Of a DNA stretch of 64,000 nt, positions 25,182-33,751 are shown piece by piece. The position numbers and the translations under genes were made by a program. The number at the start of each line of letters is the position of its first letter. Position 1 is the first letter of the stretch. This stretch comes from Candidatus Obscuribacter sp. (GTDB lineage: Bacteria > Cyanobacteriota > Vampirovibrionia > Obscuribacterales > Obscuribacteraceae), in the NCBI GenBank assembly GCA_021772095.1, contig JADYXR010000204.1, positions 1 to 64,000 of the forward strand, written 5' to 3'. Below the pieces are notes generated by a model, which saw nothing but the letters and a program-made list of their open reading frames with translations, was not told the origin of the DNA and ran no database searches.

Positions 25182-27566
25182 CTATTCTGTCTGGGCTGGG
25201 GTGGCCTTTTCAACGGACTTCACGCCGGAATCTCTTGCAATTACCCGACTTCTGCCGTTTCTCTTGGCTTCATAGAGGCATTCATCGGCGAGCTTAATCA
25301 GGTTCTGCGGTACATCGCCGTCTTCAGGGAAGGTGACCAGCCCGGCGCTAAACGCCACTGAGAATTGTTGACCGTTGTCGCCTTCGAACACATGAGCCTT
25401 AAGTTCATCGAGGCAGCGTTCTAACGCTCCTTGAGCCGTCTCCTTATCGATATGGCGGAACGCCACGATGAATTCTTCGCCGCCCCAGCGGCCGCGCAGA
25501 TCCTCCACTCGGAAGGTTCTGCGAATCAAGGCGCCGAAATGTGTCAGCACTCGGTCCCCGGCCAGGTGGCCAAAGGTGTCGTTGACCTTTTTAAAGTGGT
25601 CGATGTCCAGGAGACACAAACTAAACCGCAGATTGTTGTTTTTCGATTCGGATAACAGCGCTTGCAGCTGTTCCATAAAAGCGCGTCGGATCATCAGTCC
25701 GGTCAAAACGTCTTTGTCTGCTCGTTCTCTCAGCATGCGTGCGCGTTCCAAACGAACTTTGACTCGCATCAACAATTCGGCTGGTGCAACTGGCTTGGGC
25801 AGATAGTCATCGCCGCCAGCTTCAAAAGCGGCCAGACGTGCGCTCAATCCGGTTTGCGCCGTGAGAAAAAGCACGGGCAGGTCTTGCCATTGCGGTTGTT
25901 CTCTCATTTGCTGGCAAATTTGATAACCGCTGATGCCCGGCATCATCACATCGAGTAGTACTATATCTGGTGCAAAATTTGTGATGTGTTCGATCACGTT
26001 TTCCGGCACGCAAAGTGCTTTTACGATCATGCCTTCTCGGCCGAGGATTGCGCCGACCAGTTTGGCAAAATCCTCATCGTCGTCGATGATTAGAATCCGC
26101 GGGCGCCCGCCGCTTCTAACGCTTAGTAAATAATCGACAGCATTGGAAAGCATCTGATGAATAACTGGTTTCTCGAGGAACAGTGACGCTCCGGCATGAG
26201 CAGTCTCGATCGGATTAGTCGGTTCGCTCGAGGTCGAGACAAATGCGACAGGCAAACTTTCATTGCCCGGCAATCCGCGGATGCTTCTCGCCAGTGAAAC
26301 ACCGGCTGCCGGCGTACCGTTGTCGATGTCGATAAGAACAGCATCTAGTGCCAGCCTTCGCGCGATAGTTAAAGCGTCGTCGGCATTGGAGCAGGGAATT
26401 ATCTGCACCGGCAAACCGTTGGCTTGTCGATCCATAACCGGTACTTCTTCCTGCGACATGATCATCACGCGGATGGAAGTAGGGTCTTCCGTGAGCGGCA
26501 AGAGACGTTCATTCATCTCGCCGTCGCCTATGGTCAAACCTTTTGATAAGTGTGGTGCCGGCACCATCCCTGGTGTCGCGCTCTGACCAGCTGACGGTGA
26601 GTTGGCACCGGACTTGGCACCATGCTGCATGTTCGTTAAAACCTGATTCGTCCCGGTCGACAGTTTGTCGTTGCCGACCCCATCCAGTAGAAATGGCGAG
26701 ACTGCCCCAGTTTTTCCAGTGTCGATGTAGATGCCGGCCGCGCCCCGTAACTCGACTTCCGGCTCCATCGTCGGACGTCCCGTTTGCGGCAAGTTGCGCA
26801 GTTTTGAACTGATCTCAACCGCTTCAGAGTCCTTCGACGATGCGATCACATTTGCGACTTGCACTACGTAATCTAAAAAGTTTTGTACTTCGTCCCAGGA
26901 GGTTTCATTGTCGTAGAGACCTGATGCCGACACAGCCTTCAATGCTGATTCAAGATGCGCGGACGCTTCACTCAGTTCTATTAATCCACATGAGCCCGCG
27001 GTGCCTTTTAAGTTATGCGAAAGCCGGATTGCCTCCACCAGATACGGTGAGTCTGCTTTCTCCGCGCGCGCCGCATCAAATGCTTCGCATAATTTTTTTA
27101 TGCGCTCGGGCAAAACGATTATGTATTTGCTTTTGAGCGCCTGAAGCGCCTCGAAGTGCAGGTCTTCAGCCGAGAGTTTTGCTTTTGGCGCTTCTTTTCC
27201 GGCCTCGAGCAGCGAGTCCACCTGGGCACCAAAAATGCTGGCTTTTAAAGGACGAATAGCGACAAGATCGACTTTCAAATCTTTGGTCAGGCGTTCATAC
27301 AACTCGCCTGCCGGCCAAACTTTGGTAACCAGCACCACTTTGATCTTCGAGTTCGCTTTTCGCAATTGAATCAGAAACCCGATGCCATCGAGGTCATCGA
27401 GCTGATCTCCAACAATGGCAAGGTCGTAAGCTTTCGCTTTCATCTTTGCGAGCGCATCTTGACCGCTTCCGCACATGTCGATCTCGTAGCCTTTTGGTCC
27501 AAGAATCGACGTCAGCAGTTGACCTACGGTATTGTCCGCGTCGATTTGGATGACCAACTTCGTCAT
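25182..27566 (-). CDS. Multidomain signalling protein: receivers, Hpt and diguanylate cyclase (GGDEF)
   Basis: From ATG 27566 the protein has 794 residues. Order: a degenerate receiver (1-120, VIQIDADNTV, Asp site changed), an Hpt domain with HNLKG (about 180-270), a linker, a second degenerate receiver (about 360-480), a canonical receiver (ILIIDDDEDFAK, VLLDVMMPGISG, LPKP) and a C-terminal GGDEF domain. The cyclase motif is GGEEF at 695-699 and the inhibitory I-site RVED stands five residues before it, so an active, product-inhibited c-di-GMP synthase is expected. AAGGAGGG precedes the ATG, which overlaps the msrB stop as ATGA, so the two genes are translationally coupled. A longer start at 27611 is less likely. 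Confidence 0.92.
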   Translation of the reverse strand: MTKLVIQIDADNTVGQLLTSILGPKGYEIDMCGSGQDALAKMKAKAYDLAIVGDQLDDLDGIGFLIQLRKANSKIKVVLVTKVWPAGELYERLTKDLKVDLVAIRPLKASIFGAQVDSLLEAGKEAPKAKLSAEDLHFEALQALKSKYIIVLPERIKKLCEAFDAARAEKADSPYLVEAIRLSHNLKGTAGSCGLIELSEASAHLESALKAVSASGLYDNETSWDEVQNFLDYVVQVANVIASSKDSEAVEISSKLRNLPQTGRPTMEPEVELRGAAGIYIDTGKTGAVSPFLLDGVGNDKLSTGTNQVLTNMQHGAKSGANSPSAGQSATPGMVPAPHLSKGLTIGDGEMNERLLPLTEDPTSIRVMIMSQEEVPVMDRQANGLPVQIIPCSNADDALTIARRLALDAVLIDIDNGTPAAGVSLARSIRGLPGNESLPVAFVSTSSEPTNPIETAHAGASLFLEKPVIHQMLSNAVDYLLSVRSGGRPRILIIDDDEDFAKLVGAILGREGMIVKALCVPENVIEHITNFAPDIVLLDVMMPGISGYQICQQMREQPQWQDLPVLFLTAQTGLSARLAAFEAGGDDYLPKPVAPAELLMRVKVRLERARMLRERADKDVLTGLMIRRAFMEQLQALLSESKNNNLRFSLCLLDIDHFKKVNDTFGHLAGDRVLTHFGALIRRTFRVEDLRGRWGGEEFIVAFRHIDKETAQGALERCLDELKAHVFEGDNGQQFSVAFSAGLVTFPEDGDVPQNLIKLADECLYEAKRNGRSRVIARDSGVKSVEKATPAQTE

Positions 27567-28096
27567 TGGCCCTCCTTCTTCACGAACTGGAGAGCACACG
27601 AGTTGATGCAATATCTTGAATTTGTCGGCGCTGGTCCGTCAGGAAATACATGACCCAGATGACTGTCGCATTTTGCGCAGACGACTTCGCGACGCCCGGC
27701 TTCAGCCTTCTCGACGACATTGTCGTCCTTGACTGCAGCCGTGAAACTCGGCCAGCCGGTGCCCGAATCGAATTTGTCTGTGGAGCTGAACAAATGATTG
27801 CCGCAGGCAACGCAGTTATAAATTCCGTTGTCGTGATTGTCGGTGTATGCGCCCCTGAAAGCCTCTTCCGTTCCTTGCTCGCGAGTAACTTTGTACTGCA
27901 ACGGCGTCAGCTGTTTTTTCCATTCATCGTTTGTTTTTTCGACGTTGACAGGCGCGGCAGAAATCTGACTGTCCTTGCTAAACGCGCTGTTGGAGCATCC
28001 CTGGCAGGTGACGCCAAAAGCAAGCATGCACAAAATCAGCAAAGCGAATTGTGGTCGAAATTTGCATGTCTTATAAATTGAGTGCGCGAGGCTCAT
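27563..28096 (-). CDS. msrB: Exported peptide methionine-R-sulfoxide reductase
   Basis: A 177-residue protein with a hydrophobic N-terminal segment (17-31) that should export or anchor it; Cys31 and Cys34 follow, but neither fits a standard lipobox. The MsrB domain (55-177) has both zinc pairs (C95-x-x-C98 and C140-x-x-C143), GWPSF and the catalytic Cys163 in RYCINS. It reduces methionine-R-sulfoxide in envelope proteins with thioredoxin-type electrons. Its TGA overlaps the ATG of the c-di-GMP signalling gene. A separate exported MsrA is encoded at 44938. Confidence 0.93.
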   Translation of the reverse strand: MSLAHSIYKTCKFRPQFALLILCMLAFGVTCQGCSNSAFSKDSQISAAPVNVEKTNDEWKKQLTPLQYKVTREQGTEEAFRGAYTDNHDNGIYNCVACGNHLFSSTDKFDSGTGWPSFTAAVKDDNVVEKAEAGRREVVCAKCDSHLGHVFPDGPAPTNSRYCINSCALQFVKKEGQ

Positions 28097-28282
28097 AGAG
28101 TTCTATTACCCAATAGGAGACCTTTCGCGACACGAAAAATCGAATTCGTCACATCCCGCGCCTGAATTTGAGGCTTGAGCTGTATTGCAGCTAACACACA
28201 GTTCGCTGCCGAAACGAGTATGATGTTTGAAGATACTGCGTTTTGCCGTCCGACCAATGCGGCGTAAGTGTGTCCGGCCCCC

Positions 28283-28582
28283 ATGAATCCAGTATTCATA
28301 GTCTTTTTGTTTGCTATTTCGCTGCTGGCGATTACGGCTGCGTGCGCCCTTTTGCTGTATATCGCCAACGAATTGAGAATGGCGAGAACCAACGCCCAGA
28401 AGGAAGAAGTTGTCGCTGCCACTGCTTTCCCTGAGTCTGAAGAGCGGATGGAAAAACCAGTGGAGCAAATTGAAGCGGCAAAAACTGAAGAAGTGTCGGA
28501 CTTCCTTTCAAAAATGAAAGCCTCCACGTTGATCGGAGCATCCCGACCGCGAAAGCGCATAGACGATCAAGACGTTAACTGA
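28283..28582 (+). CDS. Small single-pass membrane protein, unknown
   Basis: From ATG 28283 the product has 99 residues. Residues 3-29 form one long hydrophobic helix (VFIVFLFAISLLAITAACAL), followed by a charged Glu/Lys-rich cytoplasmic-type tail. The track of hydrophobic then charged residues looks like a real small membrane protein, but there is no clear Shine-Dalgarno, and an earlier ATG at 28268 adds five residues. No family recognised. It stands alone between the divergent msrB gene and the convergent kinase gene. Confidence 0.5.
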   Translation: MNPVFIVFLFAISLLAITAACALLLYIANELRMARTNAQKEEVVAATAFPESEERMEKPVEQIEAAKTEEVSDFLSKMKASTLIGASRPRKRIDDQDVN

Positions 28583-28698
28583 ATTCTCTCGCGCGATTTC
28601 GTTTATTCGCGACGGCAGCGTGCGTGAATAAACTCGGAGATGCCAAAGCGCCTCTAAACCATAACCCGAAAACGCAAACGAATAAGCCGATCAAATCG

Positions 28699-30600
28699 TC
28701 AACTGATGTTGTGCGAATTCGTTTTGAGAAACGCGTAAGGCTGCACACCAGGAATCGAACTGTGGCGCCGAGTGCGATGACCGGGGCGGCGTTTGCGCAC
28801 ATGCCCTTTTGAACCGCTCACGTGTTTCATCCCTGATTTGACCGCCTCGAATCCGATCGCCAACATCGCGGTCAAAAACAGAACGACGGTGACAATTCCA
28901 GTGGTGCTTCTGAAGACCCGCTTGGTCAGCTGCTTGAACGTACTCTGGTTGGCGGTGGACTGATGATGTTTTGCAGCTTCGTTGGCAAGAGCCTCAGCTA
29001 ACGCTTCGCGACTGACGAACTCTTGCGCTGGTGTTTGATCGCGCGAAGTCTCTGCTGACATTGGTCGCCAGCTCTTGTCCTTGTTGTCCAGAGTATTGAG
29101 CAGATCATCGACTGGGGTCAAACTTTGCCAATCGGTTCTGGTATTAGATTCAACCGCTGTAACAAGATCTTTGATGGCATGCTCGTCTTCCAGGTCGGAT
29201 GGCGATTCCGGCAAATTCGGATAAAGCGAAAGTATGTATCGCAAATTTAAATCGAATGAACTATCAGGCAGCGTGAAATCCTCACGTTTGATAGTTACGT
29301 ACTGAAACTCACCATCCGCCATGGAGATCAACTTCTTGAGCGCGTTATAGCCGACTTGAGTTTTGTCTCCTTCGATTCGAGCACCAATTACTTTTCGACC
29401 ATCGCGAATTATAATTAACCCTGTATAGGTCGGATTGCGCGATTGCAGTTTTAGTATAGAATCGCCTGGATAGCCAAGTTCGTTGATTTCTTCTAAGACA
29501 TTATTGAGACGCCGGTCGTAGGATAATTGACCTTGTGACACGCTGACAAATTCTTTGTGTCCATCTTTTTTGACCAGTTGTTCAAACCAGTCTTCGTTAA
29601 CATCGGCTCTGTCAGCCGTTTTACCAGTCCGTAAGTGCGGATCTTTTCCTTGTGAAACTAATTGCAAATCGCTCCGCAGATCAAACATGTTTTGATATCG
29701 ATCTTCCGGACGTTTTGCCAGGCAATGTGCAACTATTCGATCGAGATTGACGGGGCAAGTTTTGACGAGCTTCTTCAAGCCTATCGGTTGACTGTACACA
29801 TGGTGCATCGCTAGCTGCAATGCGTTATCCGCTTTAAACGGCAAGCGACCGGATAACGATTCGAACATGACGCAACCAAGCGAGTAGATGTCCGACCGCG
29901 CGTCGACCGGTTTGCCCTGAACCTGCTCGGGACTCATATAGGACGGGCTGCCGACGGTCTGACCTTGTTTGGTCAGGACATGGGTTTGATCGTCTGCTTC
30001 GGTCGGCGATAACAGTTTTGCGATTCCAAAATCTACGAGTTTGATCCAGACCGCGCCATCACTGGTGGTGGTAACTAAAATATTTCCTGGTTTGACATCA
30101 CGATGGATAACGCCTCTGGAATGAGCGTGTACGAGTGCACCACTGACCTGAATGAAGACCGGATAAAAGATCTTCAAAATCAGTGGAGACTTTTTCAAAA
30201 TTCTGCCTAAGTCGACGCCGTCGACATAGTCCATGATGATGAATGGCACGCCGTCGGAAACATCGTAATTGCGCACACTGACGATGTTGGGGTGATTCAA
30301 ATCACGCGCGGCTCTTGCTTCCTGCCGAAAACGTTTGTGGCTGATATCGTTGGCGGCAATTTCAGGGCGGATGATCTTGATCGCCAGTTCTTCGCCTACT
30401 ATCAGGTCGCGCACTTTGTAGATCGCAGCCATGCCGCCGACACCAATTTTGTCGACAATCTCGTAACGACCCGCGAACGTGCCGGAATTGCCTCGCGGAA
30501 ACTTTGATGGCGCGGGCTTTTCGATGGTATTCTCAGTGTCAGGCGTTTCGATCTTTTCCTGATCTTTTTCTAGAGATTGTTGATCCATTTTTTTGGCCAA
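28699..30600 (-). CDS. Ser/Thr protein kinase with PATAN/DUF4388-like and membrane segments
   Basis: A 633-residue protein. The kinase domain (about 46-325) is complete: Gly loop GVGGMAAIYK, Lys75, HRD with Asp168, DFG at 190-192 and the SPEQV substrate segment. Residues about 370-480 (GLIIIRDGRKVIGARIEG ... GEFQYV) resemble the PATAN/DUF4388 module found with kinases and receivers. A hydrophobic stretch near 575-597 (TTGIVTVVLFLTAMLAIGF) should anchor it, leaving a short, strongly basic end outside or at the membrane. Eukaryote-like kinases of this kind phosphorylate Ser/Thr of local partners. No phosphatase gene is nearby. Confidence 0.9.
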   Translation of the reverse strand: MAKKMDQQSLEKDQEKIETPDTENTIEKPAPSKFPRGNSGTFAGRYEIVDKIGVGGMAAIYKVRDLIVGEELAIKIIRPEIAANDISHKRFRQEARAARDLNHPNIVSVRNYDVSDGVPFIIMDYVDGVDLGRILKKSPLILKIFYPVFIQVSGALVHAHSRGVIHRDVKPGNILVTTTSDGAVWIKLVDFGIAKLLSPTEADDQTHVLTKQGQTVGSPSYMSPEQVQGKPVDARSDIYSLGCVMFESLSGRLPFKADNALQLAMHHVYSQPIGLKKLVKTCPVNLDRIVAHCLAKRPEDRYQNMFDLRSDLQLVSQGKDPHLRTGKTADRADVNEDWFEQLVKKDGHKEFVSVSQGQLSYDRRLNNVLEEINELGYPGDSILKLQSRNPTYTGLIIIRDGRKVIGARIEGDKTQVGYNALKKLISMADGEFQYVTIKREDFTLPDSSFDLNLRYILSLYPNLPESPSDLEDEHAIKDLVTAVESNTRTDWQSLTPVDDLLNTLDNKDKSWRPMSAETSRDQTPAQEFVSREALAEALANEAAKHHQSTANQSTFKQLTKRVFRSTTGIVTVVLFLTAMLAIGFEAVKSGMKHVSGSKGHVRKRRPGHRTRRHSSIPGVQPYAFLKTNSHNIS

Positions 30601-31214
30601 ATAAATTTCTGAGAGCGCACCATTACTAGCGCGCGATAATTACAGCGTTCGAGTTTCGAAATTTAAAAACAATGGCTAAGGGGACCTGTAGAGTAATAGC
30701 GAACAAAGGGGCGGTGCAAAGCGCGAGTGGAGCGGGGTTTCGGTCAGGACATTGGTAAAGTGAGCGGACAGGAAGTCGGCATATATTTTGTAGCCAACTT
30801 ATCTCAGTGTAAACCGTACTGCTCGAACTGTAAATCGCTGACAAGTTTTACGCGAATTCGTGTACGTATCTGCAGCCGCGATTGCTTGATCCGCGGCTGG
30901 AGCATCGAACGGAAACAATGAATTGAACGCCTGCAGACGAAGTTCGAGAACCACCGCCACTATTGCCTCTAGGGCCTTGTTCATTTAATCGCGCAGGCGT
31001 TTTTCGACAAAGATAACTTGCTCTCGTCTTCCATATACTCGGCTCGTCTTCCATCACCAGACGTGCCGTCGACCACAACTATGTTCAGGAGAAACTTGTT
31101 GTCGGAGTCGACAACAAGTTTCCAACATAGTGCAGTGCTCGTCGATCACTATCCGTGTTCAGATTGCGCGAGCCGGAGCTGTGATTTCCAATAAACTCGC
31201 CGTGCTCGTCGAGC
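30601..31214. other. 614-bp intergenic region with hairpin and direct repeats
   Basis: No supportable gene. The left 150 bp must hold the promoter of the kinase gene. The right part contains two copies of CTCGTCTTCCAT (about 31023 and 31043), the long hairpin at 31079-31130 and the repeat at 31134-31228. A 61-residue minus-strand ORF (30799-30984) has no ribosome site and is not called. Confidence 0.5.
31079..31130 (-). terminator. Long hairpin downstream of the HtrA gene
   Basis: A 13-bp perfect stem (31092-31104 with 31109-31121) around a GAGT loop, extended after a small internal loop by 7 bp (31079-31085 with 31124-31130). No T-run follows on either strand, so it is either a processing or stability element or a rho-dependent end rather than a standard terminator. 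Confidence 0.4.
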
Positions 31215-31228
31215 CTATTCGTGTTCAG
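31134..31228. repeat. Direct repeat copying the HtrA gene end
   Basis: Copy one (31201-31228) covers the last codons and stop of the HtrA gene; copy two (31134-31162) lies 67 bp further downstream. They share GTGCTCGTCGA, a short variable part, then CTAT(C/T)CGTGTTCAG, so the duplicated unit includes the TAG stop codon on the minus strand. Confidence 0.6.
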
Positions 31229-32462
31229 GCACTTCTTGAGGATAGTCGGCAACTTTGATTTCCAATGGAATCAGTTTCCCTTCTCTCAACACCAGGAAAC
31301 TCACCTCTTCACCCGGTTTGTGTTTTCTCACGATTGATTGAACGATTTGACTGGCATCGACTGCCGTTCCGTCCACTTTCTGGATGATGTCGCCGGGCTT
31401 CAAACCGCCCAACAGTGCTGGGCTATCAGGTGCGACGCCGGCGACAAGAACACCCTTGATTGATTCGTCGATACCGAGTGATTTGGCGACGCGCTTATCG
31501 AGCGGTTGCATATAGACACCAACATAAGCTCTGGCAACTTTTCCGTTTTTGATCAAATCTTCCGCGACGCCTTTAAAAACGTCGACCGGAATGGCGAATC
31601 CGATGTTTTGCCCATCTTGTCGAATGGCAGTGTTGATGCCGATTACCTGACCGTGAATATTTAGAAGTGGTCCGCCGGAGTTGCCCGGATTGATCGCCGC
31701 GTCGGTTTGGATCAACTCGACGTTGTTGAGACTGCTGATCTCGCTGAGCGATCGACCAAGTGCACTGACGATACCGAGCGTAACCGTGTGGTCCAGTCCA
31801 AGCGGACTGCCGATTGCAATCGCCCAGTCTCCAGGGCGAAGGTCCTTACTTGTACCGAGCGTCGCTGCGGTCAGACCTTCTTTTACATCGATTTTTACAA
31901 GGGCAAGATCGGTAAATGCATCGCGTCCGACAACTTTTCCTTTGAACTTTCTTTTGTCGGAAAGTGTCACCATGATGTCATCGGCAGATTGAATGACGTG
32001 ATTGTTGGTCAAAATATAACCATCGGATTTGATGATCAACCCCGAGCCAGAACCTATCTGCATCGACTTTGGCTGGACGCCGCTTCCGCCATCTTCAATG
32101 CCAAAGCCCGGCATCAAAATCGTATAAGGCGATCTGACAATGTTCTTTTTGATGTCGATGTTTACTACACTAAGACTGGCATCACTAGCGATGTCCGAGA
32201 TTGTGTTCTCGGCGAGCATCATTATTTTTGTCGGCGAGATTGTTGTCTTCGTCGTCGCAGTTGAACTGTCTACAACTTTGTCTGCGGGAGGATTGACCTG
32301 CGGAAGCTGAACCTTACCCGGCGCAATCACGCCGAACCAGACAGCACCTCCGATCACGCAGGCGCTCACCGCACCTAGCACCAGGGATGGTGCATGCATT
32401 TTACCGAATTGAGTTCTGTGGTTTCGTCCTTTCATTTTTGCCCTACTTAATTGATGTTTCAA
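31215..32462 (-). CDS. HtrA/Deg-type serine protease, membrane-anchored
   Basis: A 415-residue protein. A single hydrophobic segment (26-46) anchors it with the catalytic part outside the cytoplasm. The trypsin-like domain has the full triad His155 (LTNNHVI), Asp185 (FTDLALVKID) and Ser262 (GNSGGPLL). One PDZ domain follows (about 310-400, LKPGDIIQKVDGTAVD). Length and layout match the cyanobacterial HhoA/HhoB/HtrA group. It degrades or refolds damaged envelope proteins. Other start codons exist at Met10 and Met22. The downstream DNA carries a duplicate of its own 3' end. Confidence 0.94.
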   Translation of the reverse strand: MKHQLSRAKMKGRNHRTQFGKMHAPSLVLGAVSACVIGGAVWFGVIAPGKVQLPQVNPPADKVVDSSTATTKTTISPTKIMMLAENTISDIASDASLSVVNIDIKKNIVRSPYTILMPGFGIEDGGSGVQPKSMQIGSGSGLIIKSDGYILTNNHVIQSADDIMVTLSDKRKFKGKVVGRDAFTDLALVKIDVKEGLTAATLGTSKDLRPGDWAIAIGSPLGLDHTVTLGIVSALGRSLSEISSLNNVELIQTDAAINPGNSGGPLLNIHGQVIGINTAIRQDGQNIGFAIPVDVFKGVAEDLIKNGKVARAYVGVYMQPLDKRVAKSLGIDESIKGVLVAGVAPDSPALLGGLKPGDIIQKVDGTAVDASQIVQSIVRKHKPGEEVSFLVLREGKLIPLEIKVADYPQEVPEHE

Positions 32463-32581
32463 AATCGGGTTTCAGGTTTCTTCTATTCAGTACGCGATCA
32501 CTTTTCCACACCTCAGCCATGCCGATTGTTAGCTCAGGCATCAATGTCTTAAATTGTGCAAAAAACGAGAGTCATTTTCGC

Positions 32582-33562
32582 CTATCGAAATGAAATATTC
32601 AGGTTCCAGGATTTTACGTTTTTGGGTTGGATTTGTCCGAATTCTTTAAAGTGATTGACGGAGAGCTGCAAGTTATCGAACGCTCCGATGCATGGCGCAA
32701 CAATCATATTGTAGTATTTTGCCCGTTTCGGTATTCCGCTCCAGCCTCCGAAGTTAAGCCACAGTGCCAGATGCGTGATTTCTGGACTGGGCAAATCCAT
32801 GACAAGCTCGGTGTTGGTGGAGGGATCGCGAAGCGCGAGCGAGCGCGGTGCCTTAGCGTAAAGCTTCACAGCCATCCCCGCGTCTTTGGTTGGGAAAGTG
32901 CTGACGTCGATGAACTCGTCATCATTCCCCTGCAAAGTCGGCCACATCTGCATGCTGCCTAGCTTTCCGTAGCGACTGTCCTCGGAATAATAAACGGTCA
33001 TCTCTTGAACAGGCAGCGACAAGCTCATTCCAGGCTTGATGTCGAATATAGGCTGAGCGCTCCAGAGAAAAGGAAACGGGAAAATCGACAGATTATTGGC
33101 GGTATACGAGAGGCTGAGCTGAGCCTCGTCCTTACGAACTCGAATGATGCGCTCGAATCGATAAGGAAAACGCACTCCATAGGTGACCGTTCGAATCTCG
33201 GCTTCGCCGTCAGTGACAGCTACTTTAGCTTTCCAGGGCTGACACCAGAGTTCGCCATACTCCGGAACCTGCGTGCCCTGCCAGGGACCGCTCGGATAGT
33301 TGGTGGCGGCGACCGACGGGAAGCACTCTGACCAGCCGCCCAGGTCGAATTCGCCCCAGTACGGCACGCCGAAATCCGGCAACTGCGGCTCCATGTAAGG
33401 ATTGGACCAGAGCCACTCGCGCTCATGCCCTGAATCATTGCGGTGCAAAAGGCTGACGATCCGCGCCCCCAGTGTGGGGACGAGCACGGCTCTCACTCGG
33501 GAGTTGCCGATTGCCAATGCGGGAAAACCGTTCCAGGAAAGTTCTTTAACTTCGCAGGACAT
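32582..33562 (-). CDS. Aldose 1-epimerase (galactose mutarotase)-like protein
   Basis: A 326-residue protein of all-beta character with mutarotase-superfamily features: GARIVSLLHR near the N-terminus, GGWSECFPSV, an R-F-P-Y-R-F-E-R strand, the Glu-containing PEITHLALWLNFGGWSG segment and a C-terminal P-C-I-G-A-F. It is distant from GalM, so the sugar is unknown; relatives include proteins acting on oligosaccharides or hexose-6-phosphates. No signal peptide, hence cytoplasmic. No sugar-transport gene is beside it. Confidence 0.7.
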   Translation of the reverse strand: MSCEVKELSWNGFPALAIGNSRVRAVLVPTLGARIVSLLHRNDSGHEREWLWSNPYMEPQLPDFGVPYWGEFDLGGWSECFPSVAATNYPSGPWQGTQVPEYGELWCQPWKAKVAVTDGEAEIRTVTYGVRFPYRFERIIRVRKDEAQLSLSYTANNLSIFPFPFLWSAQPIFDIKPGMSLSLPVQEMTVYYSEDSRYGKLGSMQMWPTLQGNDDEFIDVSTFPTKDAGMAVKLYAKAPRSLALRDPSTNTELVMDLPSPEITHLALWLNFGGWSGIPKRAKYYNMIVAPCIGAFDNLQLSVNHFKEFGQIQPKNVKSWNLNISFR

Positions 33563-33751
33563 TTTGAACCATAACAGGGGATAAAAGCCGACAGAATCGT
33601 TCAGTCATGCAGAACGCCGCTGCCTTTAGCTGATATAACACGAATTGGAAGCCAGTGAAGCTTTTCGGGGCAATTTTAAACGGAAAGTTGACGTATCAGC
33701 TTTTAGGTCTCAAGCTTGAATATTACTAGCTCCATCCGGATGAGACTCTTG

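Noticed and set aside
30799..30984. 61-codon minus-strand ORF between kinase and HtrA genes
   Set aside because: No ribosome site, no domain, and it lies in repeat-containing intergenic DNA.
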